A DNA stretch of 8,864 nt, taken from NCBI GenBank assembly GCA_025356735.1, contig JANXRT010000430.1, positions 1 through 8,864 on the forward strand, written 5' to 3'. Positions 1 through 6,261 of this stretch are shown in pieces. Source of the stretch: Acetobacteraceae bacterium. Lineage in GTDB: Bacteria > Pseudomonadota > Alphaproteobacteria > Acetobacterales > Acetobacteraceae. The notes beneath the pieces were generated by a model, which saw nothing but the letters and a program-made list of their open reading frames with translations, had not been told where the DNA came from and made no database searches. The stretch's first letter is position 1, and each line of letters opens with the position of its first letter. A program made the translations under genes and the position numbers.

Positions 1-88
1 AACCCCGCCGGGGTAACGCCCCGGGGCGCCTAACTTAAGTAGGGGGTTCTAAGGGCTTGCCCTTAGCGGGTCCAGGGCAAAGCCCTGG
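1..88 (+). repeat. Structured intergenic repeat, copy 1 (left end cut by window)
   Basis: This is a GC-rich element made of consecutive hairpins. Hairpin A has arms CCGGGG (8-13) and CCCCGG (19-24) around TAACG. Hairpin B has arms CTAAGGG (49-55) and CCCTTAG (60-66). Hairpin C has arms CCAGGGC (72-78) and GCCCTGG (82-88) around AAA. AACCCC (1-6) can pair with GGGGTT (43-48) to enclose hairpin A. The same layout, with shared words such as CTTAAGT and GGGGGTTCTAAGGG, recurs at 4131-4237. The element ends 22 nt before the ATG of the debranching enzyme. Its role is unknown; it could be a mobile extragenic palindrome or a transcribed leader structure. Confidence 0.75.
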
Positions 89-110
89 CCTTGTTTTTCT
101 AGGGCAGCCA

Positions 111-2282
111 ATGTCATTCAAGGTCCAAGTCGGCACCCCTCACATCGCGATCCACGAGGGCCAGACCGTGCTGGTCACCGACCCGGACGGCCAGATCGCC
201 TGGCCGAGCGATCGCGGGCTGTACTTTCTCGATACCCGCATGATCAGCGCCTGGGCGATCTATGCCAACGGCGAGCCATGGGATTTGCTCAACGGCGGCG
301 CGATCGAGTATTTCGCGGCCCGCATCTTCTCGACCAACCGTGCCTTCCTGACCGAGGACGGCCCGATCGCCGCCCGCACGCTGGGCATGACGATCAGCCG
401 GCATGTCAGCGGCGGCATGCGCGAGGAGGTGATCGTCACCAACAACTCGCTGGCGCCAGTCCGCTTCAACCTCGAGATCGCGATCCGGGCCGATTTCGCC
501 GATCTGTTCGAGGTAAAAAGCAACCGCATCGTCCGTCGCGGCCGGATCGTGTCGGGCTGGAAGCAGGCACGGCAGCAATTGCGCCTCACCTACCGGAACA
601 AGGATTTCTGCCGGGAGGTGCTGGTCACGGCGGAACCCAATGGTAGTCCTGCCGTGCTCGCCAATGGTCGGCTGAGCTTCGAGGTAGCGCTGAAGCCGAA
701 CGAGGAATGGCATGGCTGCCTGCTGTACGACCTGATCGACGGCACAACTCACCATCCGGCACCGCGCACGCATGTCGCCAAGAGCCATGCCAGCTCGCAT
801 GCGAAGACGATGAAAGCCTGGCAGGACACGGTGCTGAAGATCCGCACCAGCAATGAGGAGTTCTACCGCTGCTACCAGCAGGGTATCTCCGACATGGCGG
901 CGCTGCGGCTGCCGATCGCCGACACCGACCACATGGTGTTCGTGCCCGCCGCCGGACTGCCCTGGTTCGTCGCCCTGTTCGGCCGCGACAGCCTGCTCGT
1001 CTCGTTGCAGACGATAATGATCTATCCTGAGTTCGCCCGGGGCGCGCTGGAGGTACTGGGCCAGCACCAGGCTACCGAGCGGGACGACTATCGTGATGCC
1101 GAACCCGGCAAGATCCTGCATGAGCTTCGCTACGGCGAGCTGGCGCATTTCAAGCTGATCCCGCACACGCCCTATTTCGGCACCGCCGATGCGACGCCGC
1201 TCTATCTTGTGGCGCTGCACGCAGTGTGGCGCGCGACCGGCGACCACAAGCTGATCGACCGGCACCTGAAGACCGCCGAGGGCTGCCTTGACTGGATCGA
1301 CAAATACGGCGATCGCGACGGTGATGGGTTCCAGGAATACGCAACGCGCTCCACTGCCGGCTACGAGAACATGGGCTGGAAAGATAGCGGCGACTCCGTG
1401 ATGTACGAGGACGGCACGCTGGTCCGCGGCCCCAAGGCGTTGTGCGAGCTGCAAGGCTACGTCTATGACGCCTGGGTGCGGATGGCCGAAATCTACCAGG
1501 CGACCGGCAACGAGGCGCGCGCCGCGGAGCTGCGCGGCAAGGCGGCAACGCTGTTCGACCGGTTCAACGAGGCATTCTGGAACGAGGAGATGGGCTTCTA
1601 CGCCTACACGCTCGACGGCGACAAGAAGCCGGTGTTTTCGGTATCGTCCAACCCCGGCCACCTGCTGTGGTCCGGCATCGTGCCCGCCGATCGCGCGGCG
1701 CGCGTCGTCAAGCGGCTGATGGAGCCCGACATGTGGAGCGGCTGGGGCATCCGCACCCTGTCGGCGGCGCACAGATCGTTCAATCCATACAACTACCAGA
1801 CCGGCGCGGTGTGGCCGCACGACAACGCCATCATCGCCATGGGATTTCGCAGGTACGGCTTCGCCGCCGAGGCCGCCGCGGTGGCGCGCTGCATCAGCGG
1901 CTCGGCCAGCCACTTCCAGCTCAACCAGCTGCCGGAGCTATATGCCGGGCTGCAGCGCGAGGATAACAGCTTCCCGGTGCAGTATGTCGGCGCCAACGTG
2001 CCGCAGGCCTGGGCAGCGGGCGCGCCGTTCATGCTGCTGCACGCGATGCTGGGGATCGAGATGGATGCCCCAAGCGGGCGGATCTACGTCGATCCGGCGC
2101 TGCCCACCTGGCTTGAGGACATCACGCTGATCGACATCCGGCTGGGCGCGCGCAGCTTCGACATCGAATTCCGGCGGGACGGCGACAAGACCGGGTTCAA
2201 GGTGCTGCGCGGCAACAAGAAATCCGTGGTGCAGCGAGATTTCGCGCAGGCCAGCGCGCTGCTCAAGGGAGCCACGACCTAA
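111..2282 (+). CDS. Amylo-alpha-1,6-glucosidase (bacterial glycogen debranching enzyme family)
   Basis: A 723-aa cytosolic enzyme predicted to hydrolyse alpha-1,6 glucosidic branches of glycogen-like glucans. Residues about 5-215 look like the bacterial/archaeal debranching-enzyme N-terminal beta domain, with the typical opening HIAIHEGQTVLVTDPDG and GLYFLDTRM. Residues about 245-650 form the (alpha/alpha)6 glucosidase domain. Recognisable stretches there are GLPWFVALFGRDSL (282-295), HTPYFGTADATPL (352-364), GWKDSGDS (422-429), GAVWPHDNAII (565-575) and NQLPELYAG (605-613). The acidic residues of GWKDSGDS and PELYAG are the likely catalytic pair by analogy with related glycosidase families. 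The ATG at 111 is chosen because AGGG (101-104) sits 6 nt upstream. An in-frame TTG at 57 lies inside a repeat hairpin and is unlikely. No glycogen synthase, phosphorylase or trehalose gene is visible beside it, so the exact substrate is open; some relatives are annotated only as glycogen debranching protein. Confidence 0.9.
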   Translation: MSFKVQVGTPHIAIHEGQTVLVTDPDGQIAWPSDRGLYFLDTRMISAWAIYANGEPWDLLNGGAIEYFAARIFSTNRAFLTEDGPIAARTLGMTISRHVSGGMREEVIVTNNSLAPVRFNLEIAIRADFADLFEVKSNRIVRRGRIVSGWKQARQQLRLTYRNKDFCREVLVTAEPNGSPAVLANGRLSFEVALKPNEEWHGCLLYDLIDGTTHHPAPRTHVAKSHASSHAKTMKAWQDTVLKIRTSNEEFYRCYQQGISDMAALRLPIADTDHMVFVPAAGLPWFVALFGRDSLLVSLQTIMIYPEFARGALEVLGQHQATERDDYRDAEPGKILHELRYGELAHFKLIPHTPYFGTADATPLYLVALHAVWRATGDHKLIDRHLKTAEGCLDWIDKYGDRDGDGFQEYATRSTAGYENMGWKDSGDSVMYEDGTLVRGPKALCELQGYVYDAWVRMAEIYQATGNEARAAELRGKAATLFDRFNEAFWNEEMGFYAYTLDGDKKPVFSVSSNPGHLLWSGIVPADRAARVVKRLMEPDMWSGWGIRTLSAAHRSFNPYNYQTGAVWPHDNAIIAMGFRRYGFAAEAAAVARCISGSASHFQLNQLPELYAGLQREDNSFPVQYVGANVPQAWAAGAPFMLLHAMLGIEMDAPSGRIYVDPALPTWLEDITLIDIRLGARSFDIEFRRDGDKTGFKVLRGNKKSVVQRDFAQASALLKGATT

Positions 2283-2375
2283 ACCTTTGGGATGTCGATA
2301 ACTCCGAAAACGACCGCATAGATCGTAGGTAGGATATTTTTCAGCGCACTAACGCAATAATCGTCATGTCCGGGA

Positions 2376-2396
2376 TGTTTCAGATCGCCTGAAACA
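2376..2396 (+). promoter_or_regulatory. Inverted repeat just upstream of the PEP-CTERM gene
   Basis: TGTTTCAG (2376-2383) and CTGAAACA (2389-2396) are perfect 8-bp arms around a 5-nt spacer, ending 10 nt before the ATG at 2407. The position occupies the region where a Shine-Dalgarno would be expected, and no good one is present. It could be a repressor operator or an RNA hairpin in the leader. I do not recognise it as a named box. The rest of the 124-nt gap (2283-2406) is relatively A/T-rich, but I cannot assign a convincing sigma-70 promoter. Confidence 0.5.
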
Positions 2397-2406
2397 CTCG
2401 GTCAAG

Positions 2407-3099
2407 ATGAGATTGCAAATGGCACGATTGAAATCCATGGCGCTCGCGGCGGCAATCCTTGGCACGGTGGGCGGAACGCCGGCCGTGGCGGACCTGCTGA
2501 CCTTTGACTTCGGCAGCATCGGTGCCGATGGCGGCGACGTTTGCCTCGGCAACTGCGTGATCGGCGGAAGATACGGCCATGATTTTTCGATTGGCGACAA
2601 CACGGTCACGGTGGCCGCATACAAGGATTGGACGCTTACCAGGCCCGCCTTCGTCACGCAGAAGCCGGGACCGTTCGGCAGCGAGGCCGGGTTGGGCGAG
2701 AGCGACACCAGGTATTCGCCCTCGGACCCGAACTATGAGATCGCCCCCAACCGGGTTTTGCTGGTGGACAACAGCGCCGTACTGGGCACGCCGGTTTCGA
2801 TCTCCATCGGCTCGCTGCAAGGACGCGACAGGCTCGCCATCTACGAGGGTCCAACACTGGATGACCTGCAACTCCTGATGGTGGTGGGTGGGATCATTGA
2901 TCCGCTAACGGTGGCGCTTCCAGGCGATGCGACCTTCGTCGAACTCATCGGCATCCCTCAACCGCACGTTCGCGCGCGCGACAACGACACCCTGTTGCTG
3001 GAAGAAGTTTTTAGCGTGCCGGAGCCGGAGCCGCTTGGCCTGACCATTCTTGCCACCGGTCTGTTGGGCATTGCCGCGCTGCGGCGTCGCAAGGCCTAG
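2407..3099 (+). CDS. PEP-CTERM sorting-domain exported protein
   Basis: A 230-aa secreted protein of unknown specific function. Residues 1-28 form a signal peptide: a basic start, a hydrophobic core (MALAAAILGTVG, 11-22) and an Ala-Val-Ala cleavage site before Asp29. The mature part is acidic, with two cysteines four residues apart (Cys46, Cys50). The C-terminus is a textbook PEP-CTERM tripartite signal: VPEP at 204-207, a hydrophobic segment about 209-225, and the basic tail RRRK (226-229). In known systems such proteins are recognised at the inner membrane by an exosortase and are often linked to exopolysaccharide or biofilm. No exosortase gene is in the window, so one is expected elsewhere. 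ATG 2407 is used; ATG 2419 (Met5) would also leave an intact signal peptide, and neither has a clear ribosome binding site. It is transcribed alone and converges with the permease gene. Confidence 0.88.
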   Translation: MRLQMARLKSMALAAAILGTVGGTPAVADLLTFDFGSIGADGGDVCLGNCVIGGRYGHDFSIGDNTVTVAAYKDWTLTRPAFVTQKPGPFGSEAGLGESDTRYSPSDPNYEIAPNRVLLVDNSAVLGTPVSISIGSLQGRDRLAIYEGPTLDDLQLLMVVGGIIDPLTVALPGDATFVELIGIPQPHVRARDNDTLLLEEVFSVPEPEPLGLTILATGLLGIAALRRRKA

Positions 3100-3102
3100 C
3101 TT

Positions 3103-3132
3103 CGGCAGGGGGCCGGGTTCAGCCCCCTGCCG
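3103..3132. terminator. Strong hairpin shared by two convergent 3' ends
   Basis: CGGCAGGGGGC (3103-3113) and GCCCCCTGCCG (3122-3132) form a perfect 11-bp GC-rich stem with an 8-nt loop. It begins 3 nt after the PEP-CTERM stop codon. The permease stop codon (3119-3121) lies in the loop, and the permease's last codons lie in the right arm. No T tract follows on either strand, so it is not a canonical intrinsic terminator. It is a plausible bidirectional transcript 3'-end structure. Confidence 0.55.
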
Positions 3133-4054
3133 GGCGCCGCGCCCGTGCCTCCCGCCGTGCGATCCAGGTCGTTGCCAGAAAGATGACGAAGCCGCCAATC
3201 AGCGTGGTCTGTGTCGGCAGGTCGCCGAACACCAGGAACCCCATCGCAGTTGACCATAGGATATTGGCGAACTGGATCGGCTGCAGGGCGCTGGCGTCGG
3301 CAGCCTTCAGTGCCCGCGTCATGCAGTAGTGTCCGGCGCTGCCGAGCACGCCCGAGACCATGAACCAGCCCCATTGCGCCGCACTCGGCCACTGCCAGAC
3401 CCAGATCGCGAACGGCAGCGAGAACAAAGTCACGGTGATCGACTGCCAGACCACGATGACCTCCGGCCGGTCGCGCCGGGTCAGCAGCTTAGTGATCAGG
3501 AACGAGGCCGCGAACAAGGGCGAGGAGCCGAGCATCACCAGGCTGTAGACGCCGCCAGTGCCGGCAAGCTTCGGGCCGACCACGATCAGCACGCCGGCGA
3601 AGCCGATCAACGACGAAACCCACCGCGCCCAGACCATCTTCTCGCCCAGCACCATCACCGCGCCGATCATCACGAAAATCGGTCCCGTGAAGCTGATCGC
3701 CGTCATGTCGGCCAGCGTCATGTGCGGCAGCGCGATGAACCACAGCGTCAGGCCGGCGGTGTGCACGACGCCGCGCCAAAGCTGCCCGGCCAAGCCGTTC
3801 GGCGCATAGCTCGCAATGCCGGTGCGCAGGATCAGCGGCGCCATCACCAACGCCCCACACCCGTAGCGTAGGCATTGCGCCTGGAAAGGATGCAGCTCCA
3901 GCGTCAGGATCCGCAGCACGGTGTTCAACCCGGCGAAGATAAACCCCGCGGCCGCCATCCAGCACATGCCCTGCAAGGTAGGGCTCAACCGGCCATAAAC
4001 GCCCTGGCAGCGCCGCAGCGTTCGGGCGGGGTAAGAGGCGATCGTTGCGGACAT
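3119..4054 (-). CDS. DMT superfamily permease (EamA family)
   Basis: A 311-aa inner-membrane protein of the drug/metabolite transporter superfamily with about ten predicted membrane segments in two tandem EamA-like halves (about residues 28-160 and 172-300). The first half opens with a hydrophobic segment containing MAAAGFIFAGLNTV. Further markers are LRYGCGALVMAPLIL and MTLADMTAISFTGPIFVMIGA at the end of the first half. The second half begins near YSLVMLGSSPLFAASFLITK and ends with QPIQFANILWSTAMGFLVFGDLPTQ. The substrate cannot be told; family members export metabolites, amino acids or drugs. ATG 4054 gives an unusually long 27-residue lead before the first segment and lacks a good Shine-Dalgarno. 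A TATACT (minus strand, 4067-4062) 7 nt upstream of the ATG could be a -10 box giving a very short or absent leader. The C-terminal codons are part of the shared terminal hairpin. The gene is divergent from the CoA-transferase. Confidence 0.87.
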   Translation of the reverse strand: MSATIASYPARTLRRCQGVYGRLSPTLQGMCWMAAAGFIFAGLNTVLRILTLELHPFQAQCLRYGCGALVMAPLILRTGIASYAPNGLAGQLWRGVVHTAGLTLWFIALPHMTLADMTAISFTGPIFVMIGAVMVLGEKMVWARWVSSLIGFAGVLIVVGPKLAGTGGVYSLVMLGSSPLFAASFLITKLLTRRDRPEVIVVWQSITVTLFSLPFAIWVWQWPSAAQWGWFMVSGVLGSAGHYCMTRALKAADASALQPIQFANILWSTAMGFLVFGDLPTQTTLIGGFVIFLATTWIARREARARRPAGG

Positions 4055-4130
4055 ATCCGCCAGTATAGGCCGGGTTTCCGTTGGGCGATAATCAGCTTTA
4101 TGGTGGTGGCGCCGCAGGCAAGGAAAGCAT

Positions 4131-4237
4131 GGGGCCCTGCCCCAAACCCCACCCGGGAAGCGCCCGGGAGCGCATCCCTTAAGTGTGGGGGTTCTAAGGG
4201 GCGACGGCCCCTTTGCGGGTTTGGGCGGAGCCCAAGC
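4131..4237 (+). repeat. Structured intergenic repeat, copy 2
   Basis: This is the second copy of the element at 1-88. It starts with a short hairpin, GGGGC (4131-4135) and GCCCC (4139-4143). Hairpin A has arms CCCGGG (4152-4157) and CCCGGG (4163-4168). Hairpin B has arms AAGGGGC (4196-4202) and GCCCCTT (4207-4213). Hairpin C has arms TTGGGC (4221-4226) and GCCCAA (4230-4235), extendable by a T-G and a G-C pair. AACCCC (4145-4150) can pair with GGGGTT (4188-4193). It sits between divergently transcribed genes, so it cannot be a terminator for either. It ends 36 nt before the CoA-transferase ATG. Confidence 0.78.
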
Positions 4238-4273
4238 TTACTACCTACGGCGTCAGAAAGCAGGGAGTTTCCA

Positions 4274-5482
4274 ATGATCGAACCCACCGGCCCGCTCAAG
4301 GGCCTCCGCGTGTTCGACCTGACCCGCGTGCTCGCCGGGCCTACGTGCTCGCAGATGCTGGGTGACCTTGGCGCCGAGGTGATAAAAATCGAAAAGCCCG
4401 GCAGCGGTGACGACACCCGCGGCTTTGCGCCGCCGGTGATGCCGGGAACGTCCGAGAGCGCGTACTTCATCGGCGTCAACCGCAACAAGCGCTCGGTGAC
4501 ACTGGATATTTCCGCGCCCGAGGGTCAGGCGTTGGCGCTGCGGCTGATCGCCGAAAGCGACATACTAGTCGAGAATTTCAAGGTTGGCGCGCTGGCCAAG
4601 TATGGTTTGGGCTATGAGCAGCTGCACGGGAAATTTCCAAAGCTGGTCTATTGCTCGATCACCGGGTTCGGGCAGACCGGGCCGTATGCGCCGCGCCCAG
4701 GCTATGACAGCCTTATCCAGGGGATGGGCGGCGTGATGAGCCTGACCGGCGAGCCCGGCGGCCAGCCGCAGAAGGTTGGCGTGCCGGTGGCCGACCTGTT
4801 CGCCGGGCTGTACGGCTGCATCGGCATCCTTGCTGCCATCCGCCATCGCGACCTGACCGGCATCGGCCAGCAAATCGACATCGGCATGTTGGATACCCAT
4901 GTCGCCTGGCTAGCCAACCAGGGCATGAACTACCTGGCGACCGGCGAGAATCCCGAACGACTGGGCAACCAGCACCCCAACATCGTGCCGTATCAAGTGT
5001 TCCCGACCAAGGACGGCTACATGGTGCTATCGATCGGCAACGACCCAACATTCAAACGCTTCTGCGACGAGTTCGACCTGTCTCACCTTCTCGCCGACGC
5101 GCGCTTCGCGACCAACGCGGCGCGCGTTGCCAACCGCCAGCTGGTGACGGACACGCTGACGCCGACAATGCGCACGCACCCGACCGGATGGTGGGTGGAC
5201 CGGTTGGAGCAGCTCAAGATCGGCTGCGGACCGATCAACACGCTGGCCCAGGTGTTCGCCGACCCCCACGTGCAGGCACGCGGCGTAGTGGTCGAAATGC
5301 CGCATGCCTCGTTGGCCGAAGGCACCATCAAGGTAATCGCCAACCCGGTCCGGCTGTCGGAAAGCCCGGCCGACTACCGGCTGCCGCCGCCGCTGCTGGG
5401 GCAGCATACCGACGAGGTGCTGGGTAAGCTCGGGCTGGCTGCGGTGGAGCTGGAGCGGCTACGGGAGAAGGGTGTGATCTGA
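4274..5482 (+). CDS. Family III CoA-transferase (CaiB/BaiF/FRC type)
   Basis: A 402-aa cytosolic enzyme of the formyl-CoA transferase/CaiB family, which moves CoA between carboxylic acids through an enzyme-bound acyl anhydride; this length is normal for the family. It opens with GPLKGLRVFDLTRVLAGP (6-23) and then DLGAEVIKIE (31-40). NKRSVTLD (71-78) and DILVENFKVGAL (96-107) are family core motifs. Asp174 in VPVADLFAG aligns with the catalytic Asp169 of formyl-CoA transferase (LGDS), judged by eye. The small domain includes NQHPNIVPYQVFPTKDGYM (232-250), and the C-terminus has LLGQHTDEVLGKLGL (374-388). ATG 4274 is supported by AGGGAG (4262-4267) 6 nt upstream; the open frame extends further left but through the repeat and antisense to the permease. 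The sequence feels closest to dicarboxylate (glutarate/succinate) CoA-transferases, but the acyl substrate cannot be fixed, and no acyl-CoA dehydrogenase or hydratase partner is adjacent. Confidence 0.92.
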   Translation: MIEPTGPLKGLRVFDLTRVLAGPTCSQMLGDLGAEVIKIEKPGSGDDTRGFAPPVMPGTSESAYFIGVNRNKRSVTLDISAPEGQALALRLIAESDILVENFKVGALAKYGLGYEQLHGKFPKLVYCSITGFGQTGPYAPRPGYDSLIQGMGGVMSLTGEPGGQPQKVGVPVADLFAGLYGCIGILAAIRHRDLTGIGQQIDIGMLDTHVAWLANQGMNYLATGENPERLGNQHPNIVPYQVFPTKDGYMVLSIGNDPTFKRFCDEFDLSHLLADARFATNAARVANRQLVTDTLTPTMRTHPTGWWVDRLEQLKIGCGPINTLAQVFADPHVQARGVVVEMPHASLAEGTIKVIANPVRLSESPADYRLPPPLLGQHTDEVLGKLGLAAVELERLREKGVI

Positions 5483-5504
5483 AACGTTAGTGTAAGACGT
5501 GTTA

Positions 5505-5554
5505 GCTCAATCATATCGCCCCAACCCGCAGCAAGCGATTACCGGGTTCTGAGC
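5505..5554 (-). terminator. Weak terminator-like fold after the small membrane protein gene
   Basis: GCTCA (5505-5509) can pair with TGAGC (5550-5554), and AACCCG (5523-5528) with CGGGTT (5543-5548), giving a nested two-part stem with an asymmetric internal loop. It starts immediately after the stop of the minus-strand small gene and lies 22 nt past the CoA-transferase stop. There is no T tract and the inner loop is long (14 nt), so this is a tentative 3'-end structure for either convergent transcript. Confidence 0.25.
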
Positions 5555-5641
5555 CTAGCGGTGCCTGTACCAGTCCCATGTCAGAAAGATGAGGGGGAGG
5601 ATGAGAATGGCGTAAAGTATCCAATCGAACATTTGCGGCAT
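5555..5641 (-). CDS. 28-aa single-pass small membrane protein
   Basis: A very short gene of 28 codons plus TAG. The protein starts MPQMFDW, continues with a hydrophobic stretch of about 15 residues (8-22, rich in Ile and Leu, with one Pro at 16), and ends WDWYRHR. This fits one membrane segment with tryptophan/tyrosine at the interface and a basic C-terminal tail on the cytoplasmic side. The support for translation is strong for its size: AGAAGGAG on the minus strand (5655-5648) lies 6 nt before the ATG, the best Shine-Dalgarno in the window. It lies 143 nt downstream of mntR on the same strand, so it may be the last gene of the mntH-mntR transcript or have its own promoter. I do not recognise the family. 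It is not like MntS of E. coli, which is longer and soluble. A role in modulating the transporter is speculation. Confidence 0.65.
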   Translation of the reverse strand: MPQMFDWILYAILILPLIFLTWDWYRHR

Positions 5642-5647
5642 GTTGAA

Positions 5648-5655
5648 CTCCTTCT
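5648..5655 (-). promoter_or_regulatory. Ribosome binding site of the 28-aa gene
   Basis: AGAAGGAG is read on the minus strand, with core AGGAG at 5652-5648 and a 6-nt spacer to the ATG at 5641. It lies in a stretch with no other gene on that strand, so it is the main evidence that the tiny frame is translated. Confidence 0.7.
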
Positions 5656-5737
5656 GTTTGCCAGCTTCCGCACTGGACGGATATGACATGCCGAAAGTTG
5701 CAAACTCAGGCTCACGTTTGGTTCATCGGCGCGGCTG

Positions 5738-5751
5738 GTCCGGCGCCGGAC
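5738..5751. other. 14-bp perfect palindrome between mntR and the small gene
   Basis: GTCCGGCGCCGGAC reads the same on both strands. It lies 33 nt past the mntR stop and about 97 nt before the small gene's start. It could be a transcript-processing or termination stem, or a protein site, or a chance result of high GC. The remaining bases of the 143-nt gap (5642-5784) show no gene and no clear promoter. Confidence 0.35.
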
Positions 5752-5784
5752 TGTCTGGCCGAAGTTGCCGATAAAGCCCTTCGA

Positions 5785-6261
5785 CTACTTCTGCCGGCGC
5801 AGGAACTTCCCAAACGCCTGCAACGTGGCGTCGGAAACGTGATGCTCGATGCCCTCGGCATCCTGTTCCGCGGCTTCGGCCGGCACCCCGATCGCCAGCA
5901 GCAGATCAACCACGACGCGATGGCGGGTGCGTACCCGCTCCGCCAGCTTCTCGCCGTCGCCGGTCAGGAACACACCGCGATACGGCTTGGCGATCGCCAG
6001 CCCCTCGCGCTTCAGCCGGCCGATGGTCTTGATCGCGGTCGCGTGGGACACCCCTAGGCGACGGGCAATGTCGGTTGGCCGCGCCTCGCCGCCGGAGCCC
6101 AGCAGATCAAAAATCAGCTCGACGTAATCCTCCAGCAGCGCCGTCGATTGGGCGATGCGGGTCTTGCCGAACCGGCGCGCGTGGGTCGGCTCAGTCGGCA
6201 GCCCGACGGCGGAAGGTCGGATGTTCACGGCACTTCCTGTTCGGATGGGTGGATCAGACAT
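5785..6261 (-). CDS. mntR: Manganese-responsive transcriptional regulator MntR (DtxR family)
   Basis: A 158-aa cytoplasmic repressor that binds Mn2+ and shuts down manganese uptake genes. Residues about 40-100 form the winged helix-turn-helix (recognition region near DIARRLGVSHATAIKTIGRL), and about 105-155 the metal-binding dimerisation domain. All six metal ligands known from Bacillus MntR are present with exact spacing: Asp45, Glu48, His114, Glu136, Glu139 and His140, matching Asp8, Glu11, His77, Glu99, Glu102 and His103. The sequence EDYVELI near the start of the domain and DAEGIEHHVS near the end strongly resemble E. coli MntR. There is no SH3-like third domain, as usual for MntR. ATG 6261 is chosen over upstream in-frame ATGs because it gives the family length and overlaps the mntH stop by 8 nt (ATGTCTGA), implying translational coupling. 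The repressor would thus be made with the transporter it controls. Confidence 0.95.
   Translation of the reverse strand: MSDPPIRTGSAVNIRPSAVGLPTEPTHARRFGKTRIAQSTALLEDYVELIFDLLGSGGEARPTDIARRLGVSHATAIKTIGRLKREGLAIAKPYRGVFLTGDGEKLAERVRTRHRVVVDLLLAIGVPAEAAEQDAEGIEHHVSDATLQAFGKFLRRQK

Noticed and set aside
57..110. A TTG start for the debranching enzyme
   Set aside because: It lies in the loop of repeat hairpin B and adds 18 residues that look translated from the repeat. ATG 111 has a suitable AGGG upstream.
114..1913. A 599-codon open frame on the minus strand opposite the debranching enzyme
   Set aside because: It is a shadow of the codon bias of the real gene. Its translation is low-complexity (Arg, Ala, Gly, Val, His), shows no family motifs, and the opposite strand encodes a clear enzyme.
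4131..4237. Repeat copy 2 considered as an intrinsic terminator or a riboswitch
   Set aside because: It sits between divergent genes, so there is no upstream transcript to end. No T tract and no known riboswitch core were recognised.
3875..4273. An upstream extension of the CoA-transferase frame, adding 133 residues
   Set aside because: It runs antisense to the permease and through the structured repeat. The ATG at 4274 has a good ribosome binding site and matches the family's N-terminus.
5683..6057. A 124-codon plus-strand frame opposite mntR
   Set aside because: It shows no recognisable motif, no ribosome binding site, and most of it is antisense to a confidently identified gene.
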